This document shows, in pieces, positions 36,517-45,345 of a stretch of 64,000 bases of DNA (position 1 is its first letter; each line of letters starts with the position of its first letter). A program made the position numbers and the translations under genes. The stretch is from Nocardia terpenica. GTDB taxonomy: Bacteria; Actinomycetota; Actinomycetes; Mycobacteriales; Mycobacteriaceae. Location of the stretch: the NCBI RefSeq assembly GCF_013186535.1, contig NZ_JABMCZ010000005.1:1116001-1180000 (forward strand). Reading direction: 5' to 3'. Under the pieces are notes generated by a model. It searched no databases, was not told where the DNA came from, and worked only from the letters and a program-made list of their open reading frames with translations.

Positions 36517-37095
36517 TGTGGCGCAGCATGTGCGGATGCATCCGCGGGAGCCGCACCACCGACACCTGCGCGAGTCGGCGGAGTCGGCGGGTGGCGCAGT
36601 GCCGGTCCATGCGACACCCTCGGGTGTTCAGCAGGATCGGGCCGATGTCGCGGTCGCCGATCGCGCGGTCGATAGCGCGTCCGACCGCCGGTGGAAGCGG
36701 GATCAACACGACCTTGCTGCCCTTGCCGACCACGCGCAGCACCCGGTGCCCGTGTTCCTCACCGAGATCACTGATATCGCAGCCGCAGGCTTCGAAGATC
36801 CGTAACCCGAGCAAGCCCGGCATGACCACCAAGGCGAAGTCGAACCGGTTGGCCGAGTCCCGGCCGCCGACAGCAGCGCCTCGAATTGCAGATGCGAAAG
36901 TCCCAGTGTCGGTGACTCGTTCGCGACTCGCGGGCGTCGGACGTATTCGGCGGGTGAGTGGTCGAGGACGCCGTCGATGACGCAGGTGCGGTAGAAACCG
37001 GCGATCACCGCCATCCTGCGGGCGACCGTGGCGGGTTTGTAGCGTCGGACTTCACGCATCCAACCGACACCATCTCTCACGATGCGCGCGAACAC
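36517..37095 (-). pseudogene. 5' part of the interrupted tyrosine integrase, also frameshifted
   Basis: The minus strand gives RRYKPATVARRMAVIAGFYR and YVRRPRVANESPTLGLSHLQ (core-binding domain) in one frame. After a break near 36840-36855 it continues in another with VVMPGLLGLRIFEACGCDIS (catalytic Arg motif), KGSKVVLIPLP and HPHMLRH, where the recombinase element begins. The extreme N terminus is missing beyond about 37100. So the gene was hit at least twice: by the element and by a frameshift. Confidence 0.7.
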
Positions 37096-37232
37096 CCAGC
37101 GACCAGAAGACCCGCGACCCGCGGCATTATGGTGCGTGCATGGCTGACCTGATAAGCCGGGACCGTCACATCAGGGTGATGAACGGTTCTCCCTGTTTGT
37201 TCGCGGGTGACAGGCTCTCGCCTGGGAGTCGT

Positions 37233-38339
37233 TCAGTGGTTGCTGGCGGTTGGTTGGGGCAGGGTCGGGTAGTCGGTGTAGCCGCGATGGTCGCCGCGAT
37301 AGAAGGTGGTCGGGTTGGCGGGGGTGAATGGGCCACCGGCGCGTAGCCGTGCGACGAGGTCGGGGTTGGCGATGAACAGCGTGCCGAAGGCCAGTATGTC
37401 TGCGGAGCCGTCGTTGATCAGGGATAGATCGTCGGGGCCTGCGGGTCCGCTGTCGCCGGTCTCGTGCGGATTGAGCATGAAAGTGCCCGCCCACAGCGTC
37501 CGCAACTTCTGGGTCAATGCACGGTGGCCGGGAAATTCGAACACATGGAGATAGGACAGGTCGTTTCGCAACCGCCCGACCAAACTGGTGTACAGCGTGT
37601 CGATGTCGGACTCACGGATCCCGAAGGCCGTGCAGCCGGGTGAGATTCGCAATGCCAGTCGCCGCGGTCCGATCCGGTCGGCGACCGCGTCGATCAATTC
37701 CAGCACGAATCGGATACGGCCGTCGATGGTTTTCCCGTAACGGTCGTCACGCCGGTTGGCGTTGTCGGACAAGAACTGTTGAATGAGATACCCGTAGGCG
37801 CCATGCAGCTCCACTCCATCGAAACCTGCTCGGATTGCGTTGTCTGCCGCGTCAGCGAAGTCGGCGATCGTGCGGCCGATATCGGCGACAGCAAGTTCGG
37901 TCGGTACCGGATACGGTTTGCGTACTGCGGGTTCGGTGCCGCTGATCCGGACGACACCTGCTGCCGCGACCCCCGATGGGGCAACCGGGTGTAGGCCGTC
38001 GCCCAGCAGATCGGGGTGGCTGCTGCGGCCCGCGTGCATCAGCTGCGCATAGATCCGCCCACCGGCGGCATGCACAGCGTCGGTGACCGGACGCCACGAT
38101 TGCACCTGGCGCTCGTCGTGCAGACCCGGCGTATCGGTGTAGCCCTGACCGATCCGGCTGGGCTGCAACGCTTCCGCGATGATCAGACCCGCAGAGGCGC
38201 GCTGAGAGTAGTACTCGGCCATCAACGGTGTAGCGGAAAGTCCCTCGCCGTAGGCGCGGCGCCGAGTCAGCGGCGCCATCGCGATGCGGTTCGACAGGGT
38301 CATCCCGCCGAGGTCTATCGGGTCGAATGCGGTGGGCAT
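37233..38339 (-). CDS. Old-yellow-enzyme-family NADH:flavin oxidoreductase
   Basis: A 368-aa FMN-dependent ene-reductase/alkene reductase type protein from ATG 38339 (MPTAFDPIDLGGMTLSNRIA). Key motifs are AMAPLTRRRA, YAQLMHAGRSSHP, FDGVELHGAYGYLIQQFLSD, NRRDDRYG and the late FMN-phosphate site DILAFGTLFIANPDLV. Such enzymes reduce activated C=C bonds of enones or quinones. It is divergent from a TetR regulator with a clear operator between them. Confidence 0.9.
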   Translation of the reverse strand: MPTAFDPIDLGGMTLSNRIAMAPLTRRRAYGEGLSATPLMAEYYSQRASAGLIIAEALQPSRIGQGYTDTPGLHDERQVQSWRPVTDAVHAAGGRIYAQLMHAGRSSHPDLLGDGLHPVAPSGVAAAGVVRISGTEPAVRKPYPVPTELAVADIGRTIADFADAADNAIRAGFDGVELHGAYGYLIQQFLSDNANRRDDRYGKTIDGRIRFVLELIDAVADRIGPRRLALRISPGCTAFGIRESDIDTLYTSLVGRLRNDLSYLHVFEFPGHRALTQKLRTLWAGTFMLNPHETGDSGPAGPDDLSLINDGSADILAFGTLFIANPDLVARLRAGGPFTPANPTTFYRGDHRGYTDYPTLPQPTASNH

Positions 38340-38364
38340 ATGACCGGCCCCTTTCTTTTCGATA

Positions 38365-38427
38365 CAGCACTGCTCCGAAAGTCGTCTCCGACAGTAGCGG
38401 CTACACTTTCGGAGCACAAGTGCTCCG
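38365..38427. promoter_or_regulatory. operator cluster between the OYE and TetR genes
   Basis: A near-perfect 18-bp palindrome CGGAGCACAAGTGCTCCG (38410-38427, centre AA). A related half-site arrangement AGCACTGCTCC lies at 38366-38376. The repeated TGCTCCG/CGGAGCA half-sites flank the divergent promoters and are the likely target of the TetR protein starting at 38453. Confidence 0.65.
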
Positions 38428-38452
38428 TATCTCGCGGCAGGAGGCGAACCAG

Positions 38453-39052
38453 GTGAATCGGAACCCTTCGACCACTCTCGGCAGACCACGCGACGCGGAC
38501 GCCGACCGCGTGATCATCGAAGCCGTTCTCGACCTGATCGCCGAGGGCGTCACCCTGTCGGATCTGTCGTTCGTCGCGGTAGCCGCGCGTGCGCGAGTGG
38601 GCCGCAATACCGTCTACCGACGCTGGCCCACCAAACAGTCGCTGCTACTGGACACGCTCGCCGCGATCGCACGCCCACTGCCTCGACTGGGCAACGAGAT
38701 TCGAGACGACTTGGTAGCGCTGGTGAAGATCACCGCCGAGCGGTCCCAGCATCCGCGTGACGGGCGGCTGCTGCAGGCGTTACTCGCCGAGCGTCATGCA
38801 TTTCCCGAGCTTTCACAGGCATACGAGAACACCGTCGTCAGGCCGCGCCGACAGGCGCTCATCGATACCGTGCACCGCGGGATTGCCACCGGAGAGTTGC
38901 GCGCTGACCTCGATTCCGCTTGGGCCACAACAGTTCTCATCAGCCCCGCCCTATGGCCGCCATCCGGGACCGACACCCACATCACCTCGGCTGCAGACTT
39001 GGCAGAGAAGGTCGTAGACCTCGTTCTGATCGGGTTGTGCGCAACCCGATGA
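38453..39052 (+). CDS. TetR-family transcriptional regulator
   Basis: A 199-aa protein from GTG 38453, placed by an AGGAGG ribosome site just upstream. The HTH is LSFVAVAARARVGRNTVYRR followed by WPTKQSLLLDTL, typical of TetR. The C-terminal ligand domain is helical (TetR_C-like). It is divergent from the OYE reductase and probably represses it until an electrophilic substrate binds. Confidence 0.85.
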   Translation: MNRNPSTTLGRPRDADADRVIIEAVLDLIAEGVTLSDLSFVAVAARARVGRNTVYRRWPTKQSLLLDTLAAIARPLPRLGNEIRDDLVALVKITAERSQHPRDGRLLQALLAERHAFPELSQAYENTVVRPRRQALIDTVHRGIATGELRADLDSAWATTVLISPALWPPSGTDTHITSAADLAEKVVDLVLIGLCATR

Positions 39053-39773
39053 CACCGGAGATCGCGCCGCCGCGGTGCGCGTTGAGGCGTCGAGTCGCGA
39101 AAGGGGGCAGCCGAGACGTCCGCGGGTACCCGATCGCCTCGGTGTGCCCAGTCGAACAGTCGGGACGCCGCGCCCGACAGCCGTGCGGATCCGACGCCAG
39201 TGTCGAGGTGATCTAACTCGCGCTTCGTAGGACCCGCAGAGCTGCTACTTTTCCCGCCGGGTTTGGGAGCGATCCACGCTGGAGGGCGTGCTGGACAACC
39301 GGAAATCGGCAATTCCGGATGTTCTCGAGGTGGCCCCCTGGCTACGGCTCACCGAACGACCGCCCCGCGGCATTCCGGTGCATTGCTGAATATCGAGATG
39401 GGACTCGGCGATTTGGCCGTCGGACGCTCGGCGTAGCCGCTGCGGACCGGGGGAACCGCGGGTTTCGGTGGGCAGTGGCCGCTGCGGCCGGTGGGCGTGC
39501 AGCGGCCGCGCGTGGGGTCAGGAGTAGGTAGCGGCCATCTTTTCCCGATACCACCGGCCCGGGGTGGTGGCGGGTGTGTCGGCGAAGTGGTCGGTGCCCG
39601 TTGATCGTCGAACGCCGTCGCCGGGGCGAACGCACTCGTCCGCCCCGGCCGCCGACCACGTCTGTCGAACCGCACGGAACTCGGCATGAGCGCGCGTCGG
39701 AAGAGGGTGTCGCTCAACCAATTCGGACGGTCATCAGCCTTCCGGTCGTTGTGGGCTGTGGTCGGCGGTGTCG
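39053..39773. other. 721-bp stretch without a supported gene
   Basis: A plus-frame segment at about 39275-39388 (LDNRKSAIPDVLEVAPWLRL) and a minus-frame tail at 39518-39600 (DTPATTPGRWYREKMAATYS) look protein-like but have neither starts nor recognisable families. They are probably relics. No dyad or RNA structure stands out. Confidence 0.4.
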
Positions 39774-40471
39774 TCAGGTCAGCAGGGTTGCGGCTTCGGC
39801 GAGTTGTTCCACGGTGGTTTGCCAGCTGCTGTCGGTGGGTGTGACCGCGAGTCCGATCCGAATCGGGCGACGCCGCGAGCCAGAGCCTCGGGGGCGAGGC
39901 TCGACGGCAACCAGCCATCCCCGTAACGGACCGCGCGCCGAATGGCGGCATCGGTGTTGCCGCCCACCAGAATCGGCGGAACGTGTGTCCCGGGAGCGAG
40001 TTCGACAACGGTCCCGTTGGTTGCGATGGCCTCGCCTGCGATCAATCCGGGCAGTAGGGCCAGCGTATGTTCGGTGACTTGTGCGCGATCGGCGGCCGTT
40101 GCGCCCACCGCTCGCCAGTACGGGCTGTCGGGGAACCCTCCCGAACCCACACCGAGCAGGATCCGGTCACCCGAAAGATGTTGCAGGGACATGATTTGCG
40201 CGGCCAGCGTGACCGCCGGTTGTAGGGGAAGGACTCGGACACCGAACTCGATCCGCACCGACGTGGTGGCTGCTGCCGCGATCGCGGCCACCACTGTCGC
40301 ATCCAGTGAGGGTGTGCCGTCGCCGATCGCCAGATCGGGAATGCGTACCGCGTCGAAACCGAGTTGCTCGACATGGCGAGCCAGGGACGCCACGTCCGGA
40401 ATGCCTTGTGTGGCAATCTCACCCAGCGTGGGAAGCGTGACACCGATCCGAAGGTGCGCCGGGTCTGCCAT
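39774..40471 (-). pseudogene. LLM-class F420-dependent oxidoreductase, 3' end frameshifted
   Basis: From ATG 40471: LRIGVTLPTLGEIATQGIPD, GFDAVRIPDLAIGDG, then LSGDRILLGVGSGGFPDSPY and GGNTDAAIRRAVRYGDGWLP, the core of luciferase-like flavin/F420 oxidoreductases. After GVARFGSD the open frame loses family character, while another register reads RPIRIGLAVTPTDSSWQTTV and ends TLLT at 39774. A short deletion with a frameshift near 39865-39885 explains this. It is 1 bp from the dehydrogenase upstream, so they formed an operon. Activity is uncertain because most of the barrel remains. Confidence 0.65.
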
Positions 40472-40472
40472 A

Positions 40473-41420
40473 TCAGCACGCCTCCAGCAGAACCTTGCCG
40501 GTCACCCTGCGCGACCGCAGTGCTCGATGCGCTTGCGCCGCCTCCGCCAGCGGGTACACCGCACCGATCACCGCACGAATAGCGCCGTCGGCGGCCATAT
40601 CCAGGATCTGCCGGGTCCGCCGTCCCCGGCCGGGGGCGTATCCGGCGAGCTGATCGAGACCCAGCGCGCGCCGACCGTGCGGATCGACCGCGTCCACCAG
40701 TACCGGCGTGCCACCGGCGAAACCGTATGCGGAGAACCGTCCTCCCGCGCGCACCAACTGGTATGCGGTCCGCCCGAGCTCGCCGCCGACACCGTCGAAC
40801 GCCACGTCGACGGCCCCGGCCTCGTCGGCCCACCCCGGCGTGCTGTAGTCGACCACGATATCGGCGCCGAGTTCTTTGACGACGCGTAACTTGTCCGGAC
40901 CGCGGGCGGCTCCGATCACTCGTGCTCCCGCGGCGTGTGCCAGTTGCACCAGCAGGTTGCCCAGTCCTCCCGCAGCCGGTTGCACGAGCACCGATTCACC
41001 GGCCCGCACCGCCATCGCCTCGAAGACCGCAAGCGCCGTGCTGCCATCATGCAGCAGCGCCATCGCGGTCGGCAGGTCCACCACGTCGGGAATCGGGATC
41101 AGGTTCGCCGTCGATGTCACCACCTGTTCCGCATATCCACCGCCGCCGACGTCTGCCAGAACCCGCCTGCCCAGCCAGCGAGAATCCACCCCCGACCCGA
41201 CCGCGGCAACCTCACCGGCCACACCGACACCGGGCACATACGGAAGCCGCACCGCGAACATGTCACCACCTCGGCCGCTCCGGATCACCATGTCCAGCGA
41301 CAGCACCCCGCAATAGGCGACACGGACAACGACCTGCCCCGGCCCGGCAACACAATCCGACCGCGTCCGGACGCGTAACACCTCAGGCCCACCGAACTCC
41401 GACACCTCGACAACCCGCAC
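40473..41420 (-). CDS. zinc-type alcohol dehydrogenase-like/quinone oxidoreductase (MDR family)
   Basis: A 315-aa medium-chain reductase from GTG 41420 (VRVVEVSEFGGPEVLRVRTR). The N-terminal GroES-like domain has YVPGVGVAGEVAAVGSGV. The Rossmann fold has SVLVQPAAGGLGNLLVQLAH (NADPH-binding AxxGGxG), and the C terminus ends HRALRSRRVTGKVLLEAC. No catalytic zinc cysteines are evident, so it belongs to the quinone-oxidoreductase branch. It leads directly into the LLM oxidoreductase gene. Confidence 0.85.
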   Translation of the reverse strand: MRVVEVSEFGGPEVLRVRTRSDCVAGPGQVVVRVAYCGVLSLDMVIRSGRGGDMFAVRLPYVPGVGVAGEVAAVGSGVDSRWLGRRVLADVGGGGYAEQVVTSTANLIPIPDVVDLPTAMALLHDGSTALAVFEAMAVRAGESVLVQPAAGGLGNLLVQLAHAAGARVIGAARGPDKLRVVKELGADIVVDYSTPGWADEAGAVDVAFDGVGGELGRTAYQLVRAGGRFSAYGFAGGTPVLVDAVDPHGRRALGLDQLAGYAPGRGRRTRQILDMAADGAIRAVIGAVYPLAEAAQAHRALRSRRVTGKVLLEAC

Positions 41421-41898
41421 CTGTTCACCACTCCTCCGCAATCGAGTCCCCACACCCTCACACCTCAACAAGACTCAAGGTCAAGCCCCCGCGAAAGACA
41501 GACTGCAAGCGACTGTTTGTCCACCCCACCCGGATGTCGCCGGGTCCCCGCATCGCATCCACTCAACGACCGAAGCAGACGACCGGCGCCCGCACATCGG
41601 CATATGCGGACGTTCGACCGTCTCGGGTCGATGGACGTAGCGACCGGCCAGCGAACCTACGTAGACGGACTACTCGTCGGGGCTTGACGATCTATAGGAC
41701 CATCGCGAGACGTGCTGCGAGAGGCTCGGCAGGGGTCGCAGCATCGCTACACGCTGCGCCGGGCAAACGTCCTCTTCTGCCGCTGCGCGGGCGTTGGCAG
41801 ACCGTAGACACCAGGTGCTGATCGGTTGCCCTGTAAAGGCATTCGAGTCGGCGGTCCAACGCATGCGGATAGCTCGATGTCGACGCTCGCGGCTGGGC
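41421..41898. other. 478-bp intergenic stretch with a dispersed-repeat copy
   Basis: No gene is supported. On the minus strand around 41548-41625 the sequence GGGCGCCGGTCGTCTGCTTC with its flank matches the region after copy C at 51497-51536, but the hairpin core is missing here. The remainder is unassigned. Confidence 0.5.
41548..41625 (-). repeat. dispersed repeat, copy E (hairpin lost)
   Basis: Reversed, it reads GGTCGAACGTCC...CCGATGTGCGGGCGCCGGTCGTCTGCTTCGGTCGTTGAGTGG (broken here for length). Copy C has GGTCAGTCGTCC, the hairpin, then the same 3' block with three substitutions. The hairpin segment between them is absent. Confidence 0.5.
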
Positions 41899-42564
41899 TC
41901 ACCCGGGGGTGTGGTCGGCGACTGGAGTTCCCGTCGCTGATTCGAACGCCGTCCGGGCGCGCTGTGCCAGCCGGGCACCGAGCTGGTATCCCTGCGTGGC
42001 CAGGTTCTCGTGGACCCTGGGGTCTGTGGTTTCGCTGCCGAAGAGGAACTCGAGGGAGGATTCGGCAACGGCGGAGTACCCGGCGATCCCGTGCCGCAGT
42101 TGCAGGGCCATCGCGTCCTTGTAGCCGCGAGCGACGAAACTGCTTTCCCCGACACCGGCCACCGCGATGAAATGCAGTTCCTCGATCGCGCTTCCGGTCG
42201 CCGTCGCGCTGTTGTCGTAGGCCCAGCCGCGGCTGAAGACTCGGTCGATCCAGCCCTTGGCGAGCGCGGGCATCGACCACCAGTAGACGGGGAACAAGAC
42301 GGCGACCACGTCCGCCGATTCGAGCAGCCGATGCTCGCGCGCAACGTCGTCCGGTACGTGTCCGCGCAGCCGGTGCACCTCGAGGTCGCTGGCGTTGAAC
42401 ACCGGGTCGAAACCCGCCGCGGTGAGGTCATGGGTGGTGACCGTGGTGCTGCCGTCGGACTGTATGCCTTGCTCGACCGCGTGGGTGATGGCCCAGGTCG
42501 CCGAGTCGTGATTCGGGTGCGAGACCACCAGGACAACGTGCGGTCGGGTCCGTTCGTTCGTCAT
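41899..42564 (-). CDS. flavodoxin-fold NAD(P)H quinone reductase
   Basis: A 221-aa FMN oxidoreductase of the NQO1/KefF type from ATG 42564. It begins VVLVVSHPNHDSATWAITHA (FMN-phosphate loop) and has VLFPVYWWSMPALAKGWIDR, the family's flavin-binding WW/PxxxKGWxDR motif. A longer upstream frame overlaps the regulator's promoter and was not used. It is divergent from the MerR gene at 42614, whose operator-like site lies 18 bp upstream of this start. Probably a two-electron quinone or azo reductase for redox stress. Confidence 0.85.
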   Translation of the reverse strand: MTNERTRPHVVLVVSHPNHDSATWAITHAVEQGIQSDGSTTVTTHDLTAAGFDPVFNASDLEVHRLRGHVPDDVAREHRLLESADVVAVLFPVYWWSMPALAKGWIDRVFSRGWAYDNSATATGSAIEELHFIAVAGVGESSFVARGYKDAMALQLRHGIAGYSAVAESSLEFLFGSETTDPRVHENLATQGYQLGARLAQRARTAFESATGTPVADHTPG

Positions 42565-42581
42565 TCGGCCACGGTAAAGTC

Positions 42582-42601
42582 TGACACCAACGTCAATGTC
42601 A
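42582..42601. promoter_or_regulatory. MerR-type operator/promoter
   Basis: TGACACCAACGTCAATGTCA has outer arms TGACA/TGTCA and a central ACGT. On the minus strand a TTGACA -35 (42597-42602) is separated from a weak TACCGT -10 by about 20 bp, the long spacing typical of promoters activated by MerR proteins through DNA distortion. Confidence 0.55.
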
Positions 42602-42613
42602 AGGTTATCGAGG

Positions 42614-42985
42614 ATGGGCGGTACGGTGCGAATCGGGGAGCTGAGCCGGATCACCGGGGCGAGCCCGCGGATGTTGCGGCACTACGAGAACGCCGGGGTG
42701 CTGGTACCGGGGCGAGACGCCAACGGCTACCGGCATTACCGCGCCGAGGACATCGAGACGGTCGAGGACATTCGCTGCCTGCTCGCCTCCGGCCTCTCCC
42801 TGTCGGAGGCCCACACGATGCTGCACATCGTCTGCGGCGCACCGCAGACCGCCACCGACCACGACCGCGCGGCCGTGCTGGCGCAACTCGACGAACGCAC
42901 CCGCCAACTCGATACCGCCATCGACCGGCTCCGCACCGAGAAAGCCAACCTGCTGAAACTCCGAGCCGAGGTCGACGCGAGCTGA
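42614..42985 (+). CDS. MerR-family transcriptional activator
   Basis: About 123 aa from ATG 42614; an upstream ATG at 42596 falls inside the operator, and a GTG at 42626 is a further option. The DNA-binding domain reads VRIGELSRITGASPRMLRHY then ENAGVLVPGRDANGYRHYRA, and a dimerisation helix follows (AVLAQLDERTRQLDTAIDRL). No C-terminal cysteine ligands, so the inducer is probably not a metal. It likely controls the divergent quinone reductase. From 42986 to 43314 (329 bp) I see no gene. Confidence 0.8.
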   Translation: MGGTVRIGELSRITGASPRMLRHYENAGVLVPGRDANGYRHYRAEDIETVEDIRCLLASGLSLSEAHTMLHIVCGAPQTATDHDRAAVLAQLDERTRQLDTAIDRLRTEKANLLKLRAEVDAS

Positions 42986-43314
42986 GCTCGCTGCGCCCCC
43001 TCACCACTGCCGGACGCTAGCCGCTGGGCGAGCAGTCGTCGGACGAGATCATCTGCGGCTCAGGACATCCGATAATGTTCGAGCCGCTGGCAAACCACCT
43101 TTCGAACCACTCCCGGCACGGCACCCGATGGGAGGCAAGCCAATTGGAGAGCCACACCAAACACACGGCGGGCAGCCCGCATGTGAGAGCACCCCACCGG
43201 GCACCTGGACCGATCCTGGCCGGGATTCGATCCTGATACCAGTCTCCAACTAGCCGATGAGCGGATAGCGGCTGATCCGATGTTTGAGCTGGGCACTCAC
43301 GCTGGTCGGGAGGT

Positions 43315-43743
43315 TCAGTAGTTCGGCCAGTTACCCGGTGTCATGAGTTCGAGGAGGTGCTCGTCGGGATCCCGGAAGTAGATGCTGCGACCGCCGCGTG
43401 CCCAGTTGGTCCGGCCTTCGATCGGGATGTTGTGCGCATTCAGGTGGGTTTCCCACTCGGTCAGTTGATCCTCGGAGACGGCGAAGCACACATGTAACCG
43501 GCCGCTGCCGTCGTGGGACGGGATCTCGCCGTTCGGCAGAACCGGTCCCGGCAGCACCTTCGGTTCGAGCGATCCGCCGCGGCGGAACAGCAGCAGCACA
43601 TTGTCGCCCCCGATGTCGAACGCGCACAACGGATCCGCGTCGAGAATCGGATTCAGCTGCAACACATCGGTATAGAACTCGCGGGCACGACCGAGATCGT
43701 CGACATACAACGCGGACTCTATGATCCGGTCAAGTTTCGGCAC
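43315..43743 (-). CDS. VOC/glyoxalase-family protein
   Basis: A 142-aa single-subunit VOC fold from GTG 43743 (VPKLDRIIESALYVDDLGRA). The paired beta-alpha-beta modules show YVDDLGRAREFYTDVLQL and LHVCFAVSEDQLTEWETHL, with the metal Glu near the end in YFRDPDEHLLELMTPG. It may be a lyase, dioxygenase or resistance-binding protein; the substrate is unknown. Single gene. Confidence 0.8.
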   Translation of the reverse strand: MPKLDRIIESALYVDDLGRAREFYTDVLQLNPILDADPLCAFDIGGDNVLLLFRRGGSLEPKVLPGPVLPNGEIPSHDGSGRLHVCFAVSEDQLTEWETHLNAHNIPIEGRTNWARGGRSIYFRDPDEHLLELMTPGNWPNY

Positions 43744-43824
43744 AGTTCGCTTCCCTCCTCGGATACGGTGTCGCAACCATCGTGCAACCTCGAGCCCACT
43801 CGAGGTCCAGGGTTGCGTGTCTCA

Positions 43825-43890
43825 CAAACACACGATGCACACCAGCCTCGACCGCCACCCCAACTGCAACCTCCCAGACCACATGAATAC
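43825..43890 (+). pseudogene. tail fragment of a tyrosine integrase
   Basis: The plus frame reads THTMHTSLDRHPNCNLPDHM. It aligns with the tail TNLDRHPNYILAAYM of the integrase at 30270-30439. Only about 20 codons remain, the third such relic in the window. Confidence 0.4.
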
Positions 43891-43918
43891 CCGGTCTTGC
43901 CAGCTACCACCCTCTACG

Positions 43919-44320
43919 TCACTGGTGGACGTCGACGCAGGCCCGACCGACGCCCCGCTTGACCGTGCCCGATGCGTCGTGCTCCCCACCCTCGGCGCAG
44001 AACTTCGTGTGGTTGTTCACTCCGTGGCCCACCCCGACGCTGTACCGAGACCCTTTGTGCCAGTTCATCAACGCACTGTCGCCCTTGATGCCAGGACCGT
44101 AGAGATGCATACGACCGTAGAACTTCGCCCCCGGCGCAGGAGTGACCGTCAAGCGGGCCACGTACAGTCCCGAACCCTCGACTTCCAAACAGACCTGGCC
44201 TGAGCAACCTCCCCAATTCGCCGCCGCCGGTGGCGCTATCGCGACAAACAGAGCCACCGTACCGGCCGCCGTCGCGGCCATCCGCAGAGTCCTACGGGTC
44301 CTCACAGCAATGCGCTTCAT
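43919..44320 (-). CDS. small secreted protein
   Basis: A 133-aa protein from ATG 44320. A Sec signal peptide is evident (MKRIAVRTRRTLRMAATAAG, then a hydrophobic VALFVAIAPPAAA cleavage region). The mature ~100 residues contain four cysteines (GGCSGQVCLEVEG, KFCAEGG and RACVDV), which suggest two disulphides. The middle has GRMHLYGPGIKGDS. Unknown extracellular function; similar small secreted proteins are common in Nocardia-like bacteria. An earlier Met at 44353 is possible. Confidence 0.7.
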   Translation of the reverse strand: MKRIAVRTRRTLRMAATAAGTVALFVAIAPPAAANWGGCSGQVCLEVEGSGLYVARLTVTPAPGAKFYGRMHLYGPGIKGDSALMNWHKGSRYSVGVGHGVNNHTKFCAEGGEHDASGTVKRGVGRACVDVHQ

Positions 44321-44607
44321 CCACTCCGCTTTCAATCGGCTTACGTCGGTCACGTCGAAGTGATCGACCGATCAGTCCTCCAAAGCCATTCGCTACAGAA
44401 CCAACCGAGGATTGGTTCGCAACGGAAGTAACCTCACGACCGGGACCGACCAAGCCGCTCGACAGCCAATTTCCGCCTCCTCCGCGTGGCCGGTCGCCGC
44501 CCGCCGTTTCCGTTGTGAAGCAATCCTTGGTCGGTTCCGTTCCGAATAGTTGTGTGACTGAGTGTCCGCTCGGGGAGCCGATCAGGGATGGAGTGTGGTT
44601 TCGCCTC

Positions 44608-45138
44608 ATGGGTATGCGACGCAGCGTAGGGCGTCCGGTGTTCGTCGTCGGCTCGATCTGTCTGGCCGCGGGCCTGCCGACCGCGACGGCGTCGGCGGAC
44701 TGGCCCGACACCGGCACGGGGTTCACGATCGAAAGTGTCGCCTACCCCGGCAAGTGCCTGTCGACAAACAGGGACGCACCCCTGGAAGACGTGAAACCGT
44801 GTGCCCCCCGGTCGAACTCGGAGACCTGGCAGGCGATCGATGGAACGGGACCGTCCCGGTTGCAGACACCGAAAGGCAAACAATCCAAGGGATGCCTCCT
44901 ACCCGGCCAGTACTACTACGTGTACTTGTCGAGCTGCAAGAACCCGGCCAGGTGGGAGTACGTGCCTGGTCAGGGCGCAGACGGCACCGGCCAGATCCGC
45001 ATCGACGACCATGGGACACCCCGCTGTCTCAGGGTAATTCACAAGTCGGAGACTCACGGCGGCAACGTATTCCAGGCACCGCCCTGCGACCCGGCCGCAC
45101 GCGACCAGCAATGGCGGGTGACCCCGGTATCGAACTGA
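44608..45138 (+). CDS. secreted ricin-B-lectin-like protein
   Basis: A 176-aa protein from ATG 44608 (or 44614). The signal peptide MGMRRSVGRPVFVVGSICLA runs to a TASA cleavage site. The mature part is a beta-trefoil-like carbohydrate-binding domain: GKCLSTNRDAPLEDVKPC, RCLRVIHKSETHGGNVFQAP and the closing QQWRV. Cysteines pair within repeats. It has no catalytic domain, so it is a free-standing lectin-like module, possibly surface-acting. Confidence 0.65.
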   Translation: MGMRRSVGRPVFVVGSICLAAGLPTATASADWPDTGTGFTIESVAYPGKCLSTNRDAPLEDVKPCAPRSNSETWQAIDGTGPSRLQTPKGKQSKGCLLPGQYYYVYLSSCKNPARWEYVPGQGADGTGQIRIDDHGTPRCLRVIHKSETHGGNVFQAPPCDPAARDQQWRVTPVSN

Positions 45139-45345
45139 TCTTCTCACCGTGTCTCGGCCTCGAGGGGCCAGCGAGTGGCAGGTAGCCGCTTACGGTTCGG
45201 TCGTCGAGGCGAGAGCCGTTGCGGCTCCTCCAGCTTCTCCAGTGATGGAGGGTGGTTGTCCGACAGGTATGACTCCGACAGGTATGACTACGTCTACGCG
45301 ATGACCTCGTCAGTCGCATGCCATTTGGGCCTGGGACAGCGATGA

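Larger units (their letters stand above)
30434..36522 (-). mobile_element. Tn554-like three-recombinase element without passenger genes
   Basis: About 6.08 kb between two copies of a 6-bp core (TGTGGC on the plus strand, 30434-30439 and 36517-36522). The inner ends are related inverted sequences, TTGTGTCCGC at the right and, reversed, TTGTCTCTGC at the left (8 of 10 identical). All coding sequence belongs to one four-gene operon with 1- to 4-bp overlaps. The gene set matches the logic of Tn554 (TnpA/B/C) and of actinobacterial recombinase clusters with DUF6262. No resistance or other cargo gene is present. Confidence 0.75.

Noticed and set aside
43020..43310. Possible tRNA-like T-arm (GGATTCGATCC)
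   Set aside because: It is a local palindrome without an acceptor stem or anticodon arm. No tRNA was recognised anywhere in the window.
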